Below, piece after piece: positions 11,402 to 21,918 of a stretch of 64,000 bases of DNA. This DNA is from Bryoerythrophyllum caledonicum. Lineage: Eukaryota > Streptophyta > Bryopsida > Pottiales > Pottiaceae. The DNA lies in contig OZ020526.1 in assembly GCA_963971425.1 (NCBI GenBank), positions 4,491,976-4,555,975 on the forward strand, in the 5' to 3' direction. The position numbers and the translations under genes were made by a program. The notes beneath the pieces are model-generated. The model saw only the letters and a list, made by a program, of their open reading frames with translations, made no database searches and was not told where the DNA came from. Numbering within the stretch: position 1 is the stretch's first letter; each line of letters starts with the position of its first letter.

Positions 11402-14200
11402 TCACTGCTCTCGCGCCTGGAGCTCTGAGACTGATGGTGATCCCCATTGTGGCACACGAAATGTAGGGTGGAAATTTTGCACAGGCGTTGGCTGTAGAAT
11501 TGGTTGTGATGGGTGGGTTGGCATCGTCGATATCATTGGGCCACCAAATTGGTTGTGCAGGAGGCGTGCGTCCATGTAGAATTGTTGATGCATCTGGGGC
11601 GATGGTGGTGTAAAGGTCGCAAACTGATTGGGGATTCCACCTGGAGCGAAGGTGAAGTCCCTGCGCCACGGCTCCGACGCATGGCCGCTCTCCTCCCCAG
11701 CGCTCCCGCTTGCGTGCGCTTCCTCCGAGCTCCCGACTTGCTGGCCCTGTGCTGTCGCCGTTGCCCTCCCGCCGCGACGACGCGGGCCGACTCGCTCTGC
11801 AGCCAGCCTGACTTTCTCTGCAGCTTTCATGGCGCGCGTCGCTGCGACCTGAGCAGCGCGCTCAGTTCGCATGCGCAGCGCCAGTTCCTTCTCGGCGTTT
11901 CTCTGCTCGCGCGCTGCAGTTGTTTCCAGCGCCCTCGCCTCCTTCTCGAGCGCCTTCCTACGCTTCGCGGCCTCTTTCTCCTCACGTACCCTCTCTTTCT
12001 CTTGTGCTGCTAAATCTTTTGCCTCTTTTTGTCTTTCAACTGCCGCTGCATACTCATCCGAGGTCAATATCTTGGACTGTGTGAAATCCAGGATGGGATC
12101 GCGCCTTCGGGGATTTGCACGGGCAGCAATGGTGGGCAACGTCAGGAATCGAGTGATCGACTCGGGCTCCCCCTCATCGAGCTCCAGCCTCGCCAATTCG
12201 TTGGCGACTTCTTCGTCAGTGTGATCCGGCGCCACAAAAAAATGTGCCGCAGTTGAGTCGGGGACTTCGTCGAACTCTGCCTCCATCGACTGGGAGCTCG
12301 CAGCCTCTAACGGTACGTCGAAGTCTCCCGTCCTTTGCGGCCCTGACTGTGGTTGCTCCGTAGGACCTCCGCCCTCTGCCGTTTCCTCTCCGACTTGTGC
12401 AGTACCTGTCTCGTAGAATATTTCTGACGGTGTGAGATGTCTGTTCATGGCTGCAGGGTTGATGGGACATATACCTGTGCCGCGGAAGCCGCTCAGAATG
12501 TTGCTCGAGGTGAGAGCTTTTCGCAACCCCAGAGAAACCCACTGCGCTAGAGTAGTCTTGTTTGCTGGTTGAGACATGTTTCGAGATGTCCAATAATCTC
12601 GGTAGGCTCTGAAATGTAGCTTGAATGGCTTGAAGATACTAACGTCAAGTGGCTGCATGGCGTGCGATGTGTGCGCAGGTAGCGTGAGAATGTCCAGCCC
12701 TGCCGCACGAGCCTCTCTGACGACATCGAGGGTCACATGCGAATTATGCCCGTCAAGAATTAAGAGGTGCCTGCGTTCTTGCGAAATACCGCCCTGTCCT
12801 TGCACACTCTCAATGAAGTGGGACAACCACGCACTAAACAGGTACGTAGTCATCCAAGCCCGGGGCTGCATTGCCATTGTAGCCCCGGGCTCGCACCTTT
12901 CAATGTAGTTCTGCCTGAACCTTGTGCCCCGGAAAACGTAGAAAGATGGAATAGCTGACCCCCCTGCGTTTATGCAAACTAGGACAGACAGCCACTCTCT
13001 CTGATCCGGTACGATTGAATGAACATGCCGTGCGCCTCTGCGAGCGATGACTACACCCCCACCATTGCGCCCCGCTTGCGCCCCCGACTCATCACAGTTC
13101 CAGATTTGATCTGGACTGTAATTGTGCAAGGTACATAGACTTTCCAAATTGTCATAGAAACTTTTGACGTTAGCAGCACACAATCCCTTTGCCCGTGCGG
13201 TTTCTAGAGCCTGTGCTACTCGTAACGTGAGCTCTGGGTGGCGGCGCTTCCACCAGCGCATCCAGCCCTGGTCCGGGATACCATTGCGGAAGGGTGTCGG
13301 CCTGGACTTGGTTATGTCGTAGACTTTCAACTTTAATGCCGTGGGTGTAAGGCCTAGTCCCAATTCACACATCCGTATGCAGTAATCGACTAACTGTTGC
13401 TCCTCAGCTGGACTTAAAACTGCAGCAGGTCCTCTCTTTCTAGTCCTCCTGATGCCATAACACCACTCTCGAAATGTGGAATAAGGTATGTGATACATAT
13501 CAGATGCTTTTTTCATGCTCATACCTCCATCTACGCATGCCATTGCTTCTCTAAGTTGGCTGCTCGTCCATGGTCTCTCACGTCTTATGCTACTGCTGCT
13601 GCCACCTCTTTGCCGTCCCTCACGAGCTCCACGGGGTTGTGATGGCTGTGTACCGGGGCTTTGAAGGACAGCCCGAAATGCCAAGGGCTGTGTAGGAGAG
13701 TCGGAGTTCAGGGCGGTGATGTCCTCGATGGAGTGCCCCTGTGACTGCCGGACCGCTCCCGTCCTCGCTGCTCTCGTCGACCTCCTCAGCGGAGCCCCAC
13801 GTGAGACCACCCCGCTGGTGAAGAGGTGAACGCCTCCGACGTTCCTGTACAGCCCAGGGCCTGCTGCTGATCGGCCAGGCTCCTGAGACAGTCCCCTTGC
13901 TTGGACGCCATCGGAGCCACCCCGTGCTCTTTCACCTGCTGAGCCTCTCCGTGCTTGCAGACTTGCTGTGCCGCTGGAGTCTCCACGCTGCCTCTGCCGG
14001 CTTTGCATGACCATGTTCAGTTGGCTGTAGTCCATCATCTGGTTCCCTTCGGCCTCCCCTTCTTCACTACTACCTCCGTCACTGCCCTCCATGTTCTGAT
14101 CCTCGTCCTCTAAACCATCCCCACTCTGGTTATCCTCATCTGACCAAGTTCCCTCATAGTGATCACTAAGTGCTACGGTACCATGCAGTTGAGGTGCCAT
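11402..14200 (-). CDS. Pogo-like (Tc1/mariner, DDE_1/CENP-B type) transposase, intact
   Basis: One uninterrupted 932-residue ORF starts at ATG 14200. The first 200 residues are acidic and low-complexity. A psq-type helix-turn-helix follows at about 208-250 (KKASDMYHIPYSTFREW), then a second DNA-binding helical region (LKVYDITKSRPTPF). The DDE nuclease core has its acidic residues in NCDESG (about 368), LILDGHNSH (about 481) and QPLDVSIFK (about 517). The last two are 35 residues apart, giving DD35D. The C-terminal third holds a long Lys/Glu/Ala-rich coiled coil (about 700-800). The ORF is much more GC-rich than its flanks and has no stop or frameshift. It may be a recent transposon or a domesticated gene; no convincing terminal repeats with TA duplication were found. 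Confidence 0.88.
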   Translation of the reverse strand: MAPQLHGTVALSDHYEGTWSDEDNQSGDGLEDEDQNMEGSDGGSSEEGEAEGNQMMDYSQLNMVMQSRQRQRGDSSGTASLQARRGSAGERARGGSDGVQARGLSQEPGRSAAGPGLYRNVGGVHLFTSGVVSRGAPLRRSTRAARTGAVRQSQGHSIEDITALNSDSPTQPLAFRAVLQSPGTQPSQPRGAREGRQRGGSSSSIRRERPWTSSQLREAMACVDGGMSMKKASDMYHIPYSTFREWCYGIRRTRKRGPAAVLSPAEEQQLVDYCIRMCELGLGLTPTALKLKVYDITKSRPTPFRNGIPDQGWMRWWKRRHPELTLRVAQALETARAKGLCAANVKSFYDNLESLCTLHNYSPDQIWNCDESGAQAGRNGGGVVIARRGARHVHSIVPDQREWLSVLVCINAGGSAIPSFYVFRGTRFRQNYIERCEPGATMAMQPRAWMTTYLFSAWLSHFIESVQGQGGISQERRHLLILDGHNSHVTLDVVREARAAGLDILTLPAHTSHAMQPLDVSIFKPFKLHFRAYRDYWTSRNMSQPANKTTLAQWVSLGLRKALTSSNILSGFRGTGICPINPAAMNRHLTPSEIFYETGTAQVGEETAEGGGPTEQPQSGPQRTGDFDVPLEAASSQSMEAEFDEVPDSTAAHFFVAPDHTDEEVANELARLELDEGEPESITRFLTLPTIAARANPRRRDPILDFTQSKILTSDEYAAAVERQKEAKDLAAQEKERVREEKEAAKRRKALEKEARALETTAAREQRNAEKELALRMRTERAAQVAATRAMKAAEKVRLAAERVGPRRRGGRATATAQGQQVGSSEEAHASGSAGEESGHASEPWRRDFTFAPGGIPNQFATFTPPSPQMHQQFYMDARLLHNQFGGPMISTMPTHPSQPILQPTPVQNFHPTFRVPQWGSPSVSELQAREQ

Positions 14201-14483
14201 GATATGCTAGTGAAGGCAGCACTTGTAACTATTGAAATTGCACAATAAAACTATGAGAATGTGAGGAAGAAGTGTTTAGAATGATGTGTGGAAAGGTTGC
14301 CTCAAACCCGACTTCTTATTGCTTCTTGCTTGACGTCACAGATTTTTAATTCTGACAAAGATGGAACTAGTAGCTGCTAATTCTGCACCAATTTTCAGTT
14401 AACATTCATTACCACAACCGAGCCTTCGATTTTCTGGAAGTTGTCATTAGGTGAATGCAAACCACCACACCACCACTGCCATC

Positions 14484-14657
14484 ATGGCCACAACAACTCT
14501 TCTATTTCCATTTTCTCAGAAACTGAATGCTAATCCCGGGTGCAGCCATTTCCGCACTGTTCAATTACCCAGCGCTGTCAGTCAGTTTTCCAATATTAAA
14601 AAAAAATGTCCACATTGGGTCATGACATGTGCAACATCCGGGAAGCCTATATGCTGA
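14484..14657 (+). CDS. Small ORF resembling a plastid transit peptide (orphan first exon?)
   Basis: From ATG 14484 a 57-residue ORF begins MATTTLLFPFSQKLN, is rich in Ser/Thr, lacks acidic residues and ends near VMTCATSG, all typical of chloroplast targeting sequences. Nothing downstream looks like a mature plastid protein; a MITE starts 43 bp after the stop. It could be a truncated gene, a first exon whose partner is not visible, or chance. Confidence 0.2.
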   Translation: MATTTLLFPFSQKLNANPGCSHFRTVQLPSAVSQFSNIKKKCPHWVMTCATSGKPIC

Positions 14658-14700
14658 GCATGGGGAGCCTCTCGGGTATGGGTACCTCCACCTTAGTGAT

Positions 14701-14945
14701 GGCTCAGACTAAATGCAATCCGGTTTCTCCCTTGGAAACCTCAAATATAGAGGGGCTAACAAAAAGCTGCCCCTATTTTTTTATTGAATAAGCCTTTAAA
14801 ACTTAAGGAGAGGTTCCTAGGGTAAAATAAGGTCATAGACAAAAAAAAAATTAAAAAAAAAATGACTTTTAGATGCCCAAAATGTAAAAAAATAATCTAA
14901 GACCCCATCCCACCTTGAGAAACCGGATTGACTGTAGTGAGCGGC
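14701..14945 (+). mobile_element. Mutator-like MITE, copy 2 (9-bp TSD)
   Basis: A 245-bp element flanked by CTTAGTGAT on both sides (14692-14700 and 14946-14954). Its ends contain inverted CAATCCGGTTTCTC and GAGAAACCGGATTG. Boundaries and orientation agree with the copy at 5897-6162. It encodes nothing. Confidence 0.82.
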
Positions 14946-15117
14946 CTTAGTGATGGGTTCGTATACTATAATGCCTAAAAGCTCGGTACCATATACCTAA
15001 TTAGGGGCCCTAAGTGCAGTATGATTCTACTGTAAATTACTTGTGTGATTGTGTACAAGACGTGCTTTGTACTTGGTACTTCATGTAAGGTAGAATGATC
15101 TAAATTGGATTGCGTTT

Positions 15118-16029
15118 TTAACCCCTAAAGTCCTAGGGCCTCAAAAGTGTTAAAAATCCTCAAAACTCCCAAAAATCCTCAAAATTGCTAAAAATCCTCA
15201 AAATTGTCAAAAATCCTCAAAATTGCCCTTATCTTGTGTAAGATGAGAATTTTTAAATCTTGACGTGTTTTGAAGTACGTAACAGTAGGATCTAGTAGCA
15301 TACTTGTACATGTACGAGTATGTCAAATCTTAGATTCAAATTCCCAACGATTGTAAGATCATAATGTTCAAAGTTGATATAAAAGGTTTTTTTCCTTTGT
15401 TGTAGGATAGGAAAATACTATTTTGGAGGCCCAAAAAACAATTTTTGAATGTGAATTTGACTTGGCACTCTTCAAATTCTTTTTCCTAGGTAAGTTGGAA
15501 ATATGCCTACACAACGTTTTCCTCATAGGACCTATAAAACCTAGAGAAAAGCTTGAATTTTCACATGGGGGTGTGCTAAAATTCAAAAATATATGCCCAT
15601 TTTTTATCATGATTAAGGCAAACATTAAAATTTGGTAATGAAATACCAAACGGTCATAACGTGCCTTAGTACCTTATCTACATGTACAAAAAAAAGAAAA
15701 AAAAGATCTCATTTTTTTGGTGACTTTTTAAAGTTATTGCAATTTAATTGATTTTGGGCAGATTTTGAGAATGAATGAGCATATACCGCAGTTTTGGGTA
15801 GATTTTAGCTTGCTCTAAGAGGGTTTCTTTTAAACTTTGAGAGAGAATACCTCCTAAAATGATAAATTTTTGAAGCATAAATAGTCATGTTGGAAAGGTA
15901 TGGAAAAAAACTACAATTTGCTAAAAGTTTTAACTTCATACAATTCAAATTTAGAATCTAACGTGAAGTAGAGAGCGTGACCAAAGTAAATTCGACCAAT
16001 TTTTGGCCTCACTTGACTTTGGGGGTTAA
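15118..16029. mobile_element. TTAA-flanked (piggyBac-like) non-autonomous element, 904 bp
   Basis: TTAA lies at each edge (15118-15121 and 16026-16029). The ends read inward CCCCTAAAGTCCTAGGG and CCCCCAAAGTCAAGTGAGG. C-rich tips next to TTAA are characteristic of piggyBac-type elements. Near the left end CCTCAAAA is repeated several times. No transposase is present. Confidence 0.65.
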
Positions 16030-16369
16030 ATTGTCTGCTTTCTTCAAATGTAGAAGAAAAACTCCAAACCTATTGGGGACGCCATGAATAGAATGTTTCT
16101 TTGACCTATCCTATCACACCAATGTGTGGAGCTACTAACCCCTCTCAGAGTGAACACTATGCTAATTCCTCTTGAAATGTACCTATGTAGAATTCTTTAA
16201 AATTCCACAATGTATATTCTAGAGGTCATTGCTTTTGAGATTACATATTAATTATTTTAACATTTCGAATGAAATTTTAATTTTTTTTGCAATAACACAA
16301 TAATTGAGTTTTTTGGTTAGTTCTTTGTTCTTTTAGCCTATACATAGTAGAACTTTGTGGAATTGGGGG

Positions 16370-16720
16370 GTTGGGAGAATGAGTAGTGAATAGCTCCGCA
16401 AAACCTGGTGAGGAGGGTTGTAGGTGTTAGACGCAAAACTGAAGCATAAGGCAATGAGAGTTGCTGGATCTCATTGCAAATCCCATTATGCACCTCGCTT
16501 TGCTGCTAAAACGATGTTTCTAGGATGTGTAGTGTTGGAAGGGATTGCAAGTTCTTGATCTTGTGTTGTAAGTTGGCATGAAATGCAATGATTTAGTGAT
16601 AGTATGGGAGAGTAGATCTGAAGTGGGGACTCTGTGTTGGCCTAGATCTGGCCTAGATCTTGCACCCTTCAAGTCAAACATACGCACATAGATCTAGATC
16701 CGGATACCGTACCACAACTA
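16370..16720 (-). repeat. Dispersed repeat C, inverted relative to copy at 42735-43095
   Basis: Reversed, this segment matches 42735-43095: both contain GGTTTTGCGGAGCTA, clusters of AGATCTAGATC and GGTATCC, and an intervening CTCATTG block. It may derive from the start of a Copia-type internal region, since GGTATC near a repeat edge resembles a primer-binding site, but it is too decayed to prove this. Confidence 0.5.
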
Positions 16721-16739
16721 GAAGCACCACACCTACCTC

Positions 16740-19700
16740 CTCCTCATCTAGGGCACAAGCACATGCACAAGAAGTTTGACCCCTGCTCACAACGCGATCG
16801 AGACCAAAGCCGACACGCAAGACCAGTTTACAAGAATCAACGCCCTACAATTTCAGCTAAGTTACACATACGTATCACATATTTTGCAATGCTTCAGTTT
16901 TGTCTACACAAATATGTTAGAAACTCCCTAGGGACTAACGTGGTTCTAACAAGTATGTCTACCCCCCGTCTCAAGTGGTCACAAAATCGACACAGATCAG
17001 GAAGATCAATACCGGTATGGAGGCATAACAACACCGTGCAACACCACCCTAGAATGGGCGACTTGACTGCGCCACACCAACCACAAAAAACGGCATCGAA
17101 TCCTCCACACCTGCATCAAAATGACAAGAGCAAGACAGCCATCAGCACCACACATAACGACACATTCAACGCCTCAACATTCTCACTCACCAAGGTAAGT
17201 ATACTAAACACCTACCTAACCTTATTTCTCTCTCAAACGCAGGACACCAGCAAAGAATACGTAACCAATAGAGAGGCAACAATTTACAAAGCAGCCCGTC
17301 GGCACAAACACAAGGAGATGGTTGGATACAAAGCTACGAAACGACATACAACATCAACGCGTCAACATCAGAAACCAGCACCCTCGAGAACACAAGCATC
17401 CTCAACAACATAGGCAGCATGAGATGGGAAGAAAAAACGCAACAGGAGATGGAAAGAAAAAAACCAACGTCAATGCGCCAAGATCATCATCCCCGAGGAT
17501 ACATCATTCCCCCTCAATAAGGTAAGCATTCCCAAACCCAACCTAACCACTACTTGCATCCGAATTCAGGAAACAGAGAAAAAAAGCGGACCCAACAACA
17601 AGACGACAAGCAGCACAAAAGAACGGAGCTACAACTAGCAGCAGCTGGACAGAAGAATGACAAGAATAAAAAATCCAACATCACAAGCCCCTGGACCCTA
17701 CACTCTAAAGAATCCCACAACGCGTCCACCACAACGACATCACAAAGCACAAGATCAAGCACACCAACAAGGAGAAGAAACATCAAGACACCATGAGCAC
17801 AGCAGGTACGTACATATCCAGGTAAGCAACTCTAGCCTAACCCTATTTCCTTTATCCTTTGATAGCAAAACTCTACTAAACATTGACAGAATGCCAAGAG
17901 GGAGGAAACACACAGGGAAGCACAGCCACTCACAACCAAGCACACAAAACCCTAGCCGCCACAACAAAAATGTTGAATTCACAAAAAAGCAAGATTCAAG
18001 CTCCCATTCAAGCCATGACTACAGTCCAGCCGCAATCCAATGACTCCTAGAAGATGCAAACCCTAGACGCCCAACAATCCACAAGAGAAGACGTTCATCG
18101 ACCACAACAACATCCATTAAACTTCAACACGATACAAGGTATATATTGCACCCTCACTCCTCTCCCAAATCCTCTTACATTGCTCCTCTGCGCCGACAAC
18201 TACTCCCCACGGAGGAGGAACTTCGTGACATCTATCCAGCCCGTGAGAAGTTTACGAACCTGTGAAGAGACGAGCAGCACCTGAAGTGGAAGAAGTCGCC
18301 ATCCTCACGATCTTTTCCAACAGCCCTCGCCAGTGAAGAGCAGTCCTCTCCCCTTTCTACATGCTTGTCGATTTCTGTATGGCTTGCTTGCAAACTTATT
18401 ACCACTAACTCAAAGTTGGCATGTTTTTCACAGACAAGGAGACACCTGCAGACAACAAGAACAAGACAACCCAAGTTAGACATCGCCTCTAGACCAGAAC
18501 ACAAGAAATCGAAGACCATACACAGGAAGCAGCTCGGTGACCTACCCAAACACAGGGACTCTGCCGACCCGCCTCGCGACAGTTCGCAAACGAATGGCCC
18601 ATCACGCTGCACACACTCTCTGCCCCCTGACCTAGGGCCCTGCCCACCGACGCAACCGCCGCGAAGTCCCTGCCTGCGCAATAGTGCGCCGAGATCCAAG
18701 CCCAGACGTTGCCCTTCACACCAAGGCCCAAGAACCTGCCGATCGCCACTACCAGTGTGCAGATCCTGCCAACTCAACAACGCGACATCACATTAAAGAC
18801 ACTGGCAGCTGAGGCAGCTGAGGAGGATGCCTAGACCCTGCCAACTGCTCGCAGTAGCTTGGCGAACCTCCCCGCATGAGGCTCACGTAACGCACGCTGA
18901 CGGCACACCGGCATACACGGCGAAGAAGGCGTACCCTAACCCCCCCAGGTGCAGACGCCAGCAGACCAAGACGACCGAAGCCGCCCAAGAATCGCGCCGG
19001 AGGCCTCCCAAAACCCTGCACCCTTGCCTGTTGTTGACCTGTGAACCCCGGATTTGGGCGGCAGACAGCGCCATACTTGGCAGTCGTTCGTCGCGGTTCA
19101 ACGGAACCCTCCTGAGCCTCCTCTCAACATCGATTTTGATGCAATATTCTCGGGCACCACCATCCGGCACGAACTCGTATGCGCGACCTGCAACATCAAG
19201 AGTTGGTGGGAAGGAGAAGGCGAAGCTCCCTGTGCCACTAACGATTGGAGGAACGGGAGGGCCAGTCAAAGACGCAAGGAAACTCACCCCAGCCGCAAGT
19301 GCAGACAAGCAAACCCTAGCCGGGAGCGCAGACAAGCAGCCCCTTGCCGCGGGCACGATAGAGCAACCCCCTGCCGCAAATACGAAGGAGGAAACATACG
19401 GGCAGCCTAGAGCCACGAACGTGAGATAGACAACTGCAGGGGTTACTAGTCAAAATAAGTTTCTGCAACATAGTACACAAAGTGTAACCACATATTCAGG
19501 TTATTTCCCCTCTATATCTTTCTTACAATCTATTGTTCTAGGCCACAATTGGGATTTTATGCAATCCTATGGGCATGTAAACAACAAGTAATATCTAAGC
19601 TTGTTACTTGGAGAGGTGCCCAACATTTTGGCACCTCTCACGTGTGTGTATGTGTAAAAGTCAATGTGTATCTCTATATCATTCCCCCTCAACCCTTAGT

Positions 19701-19878
19701 TAATGGTCTAGTCATTTGTTGGTATAGCATCAGTATTTCCTTCCAGCCCTTCTTGTTAAACTCAACTTCAAAAAGCCCTCAACGTATGTTGGGGGGAGAA
19801 GTTAAGAACAAGAGGATAAGGGCAGACGATGAGATAATTCAATGTATTCTTATCATAGTTTGTGCTAAATCCTACAGA
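16740..19878 (+). other. Probable 5' untranslated region of the LINE, with spaced micro-intron-like modules
   Basis: The plus strand is A/C-rich without convincing coding. Three 44-48-nt segments look like tiny introns: 17195-17242, 17522-17569 and 17822-17865. Each starts GTAAGY, has a CCTAACC branch-point-like core and ends in YAG or TAG. They are about 300 nt apart, suggesting degenerate tandem modules. From 18540 to 19410 the sequence is GC-rich, and an open frame at 18827-19429 has no recognised domain. The true 5' end of the element is not defined. Confidence 0.4.
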
Positions 19879-21465
19879 ATGTCTAAATCCCAAGATGCGG
19901 CCACCTCCTCCAAGCGCCTGTTTGTTGAAGTTGTAGAAGACAATCCTTGTCCAGTAAGTATAAACCGCAATGCCTTGATTATTACAAACACCACCCAGAA
20001 AAAGGTGAAAGCAACAAGTTTGCCTCACCTCGAATTTTGGCTTGGTTTTCATACAATGAACACAATTGCAAAACGAAATGGGAGTGCAAAATCACCAATC
20101 ATTAGCATTGAAGAATTGGTCAAATCCGGTCTAAATGCAAAAGAGGCAAGTGAGAGCTTTGAATCTCTACCTGCCTTTCCATTTGTCCCCCAAAATGAAT
20201 GGCCATCTAGTAGGATTGATGGTAAATTGGGTAATCATTTTAACCTCACTCAACTTCCAAGTGAAGTTGAGGTGGATTGCAATGGTTATGCACTGGATTA
20301 CCAAGTTTCAATTCATTTTGCACTTGGAGACCAAATATGGACAAAGAAAATTGTGCTAGAAATGGTCAAAAGTAGGTTGAATGAAATTGAAATTCCAACA
20401 GGGTCAAGCATTGGTGAGCCTATAGCAATCTTTTGCTATCACCAAACTGACAATTGGAATGGGGTCCTCAAGTTACATTTAAAAAATCCAGAAATAGATG
20501 GGAGAGGCCTTTTGAAAGGATGGAGATCCTTCATTCTGATCTTGAATGAAGGGATTCCACACAAAGGAAAGGTATGCAAAGCATATGACTCCCTTGCCTT
20601 CTCCCATCTACTATCAGTGAAGATATCTAGTCCAAACCTTGCCAATAGGGAGTCGTTTGACTTGCACGCAGAAATTGTAAGAGAAAGTTTTGCAAGAGGT
20701 CACGACTTTGAAGTGACCAGGGTAGAAAAAAAGACTTTCTCTGATTTCGCGTGGGTCAAAACTTCCTCTCCGGATCAAGCAGCCAAAGTCAAAGACTATA
20801 AAGTCTCATTTCAAAATGAGATTTTCGTACCAATCTTTGCTACCCGGAAAATCGATGAAGATGAAATTGCCAAAAAAAACTGCCTCATACTCATTGCAAA
20901 GAATCTTAATAAAACAAAAAGTGAGAAGGAATTGACAAGCGGAATGAAATCCATGCTCGGGGAAGAGAATGTGCTCGATATATTCTTCAAACTTGAGCAT
21001 GGTCGCCACGTAGGCACATGTAACATAGAATGTTTGAATGCCGCAGTATACAAAAAGTATGTCAAACAAAGTAAAAAATTGCATGGAAAATATATCATGT
21101 TCACTCCCCACCCTAAAAGCTTGGACGGTAGCAACAAGCCAAGTGCAGAAGAACTCGCAAAATTAGGGTTTTCAGATGTGAACGCCGCAATAGCAAATGT
21201 CGTGATTGCCATGGAGAATGGGCTGAACAAGGGCAATGGGGTCACCTTGGAGCAACTCTGGAAGGAAATGAAGACAATGAAGGGAGAGATTGTACAAGAG
21301 GCAAGACAATATGCGGATATGGTACAAGCAAACACGGTGAAATCTCTCCGAGGTGAAATGTCAACCCTTCGATCCCAACTCATCCAAACCATCATGGCGG
21401 CAGAATCTCAAGCATCGGAAAGAGAGCAACGGGCTATCGAGGGCAAGATGGACATATCAAACTAG
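19879..21465 (+). CDS. LINE ORF1 protein, RRM-like with C-terminal coiled coil
   Basis: From ATG 19879 (MSKSQDAATSSKRLF) the ORF runs 528 residues without interruption. The frame is open further upstream, but that part looks like untranslated sequence. The N-terminal half has no recognised fold. Around residues 330-420 an RRM-like unit is suggested by CLILIAKNL (RNP2-like) and GRHVGTCNIECLNAAVYKKY (RNP1-like). The last 100 residues form a charged helix (LEQLWKEMKTMKGEIVQEA), probably a coiled coil for multimerisation. By analogy with other LINE ORF1 proteins it should bind element RNA. ORF2 begins about 450 bp downstream on the same strand. Confidence 0.7.
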   Translation: MSKSQDAATSSKRLFVEVVEDNPCPVSINRNALIITNTTQKKVKATSLPHLEFWLGFHTMNTIAKRNGSAKSPIISIEELVKSGLNAKEASESFESLPAFPFVPQNEWPSSRIDGKLGNHFNLTQLPSEVEVDCNGYALDYQVSIHFALGDQIWTKKIVLEMVKSRLNEIEIPTGSSIGEPIAIFCYHQTDNWNGVLKLHLKNPEIDGRGLLKGWRSFILILNEGIPHKGKVCKAYDSLAFSHLLSVKISSPNLANRESFDLHAEIVRESFARGHDFEVTRVEKKTFSDFAWVKTSSPDQAAKVKDYKVSFQNEIFVPIFATRKIDEDEIAKKNCLILIAKNLNKTKSEKELTSGMKSMLGEENVLDIFFKLEHGRHVGTCNIECLNAAVYKKYVKQSKKLHGKYIMFTPHPKSLDGSNKPSAEELAKLGFSDVNAAIANVVIAMENGLNKGNGVTLEQLWKEMKTMKGEIVQEARQYADMVQANTVKSLRGEMSTLRSQLIQTIMAAESQASEREQRAIEGKMDISN

Positions 21466-21736
21466 TAGTGCCAAACAACGCTGTAATAGAAAGAAATACA
21501 ATAGTATATATATATACTACACTATGTATTAAAATAATCGAGAATACTTATTATAATAAATTTTTAAAAAAATACATAGTATATTTATATACTACAAAAC
21601 ATAACAAAAAAAATCGAAATATGGAAATTTTTTTATAAAATAGTATATACCAAAATATATACTATACAGAAAGTCGATAAAAATATATATAATAGAAAAA
21701 ACATAGTACACCTATATAATACAAAACAATTTAAAC

Positions 21737-21888
<152 letters not shown>

Positions 21889-21918
21889 CACCACCACCAC
21901 CAAAAGATAAAGCCCCCA

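Noticed and set aside
11513-12224. Plus-strand Ser/Ala-rich ORFs of 166 and 117 residues
   Set aside because: Antisense shadows of the coiled-coil end of the pogo transposase, driven by GC composition.
10867-14690. GGAGGTACCCATACCCGA (10867) and its inverse (14672) as terminal repeats of the pogo element
   Set aside because: The match is about 18 bp with weak extension, no TA duplication is found, and the right copy lies next to a MITE; kept only as a curiosity.
18827-19429. A 200-residue ORF upstream of LINE ORF1
   Set aside because: No recognised domain; a short in-frame tandem repeat and GC-rich composition explain the open frame; no evidence of conservation.
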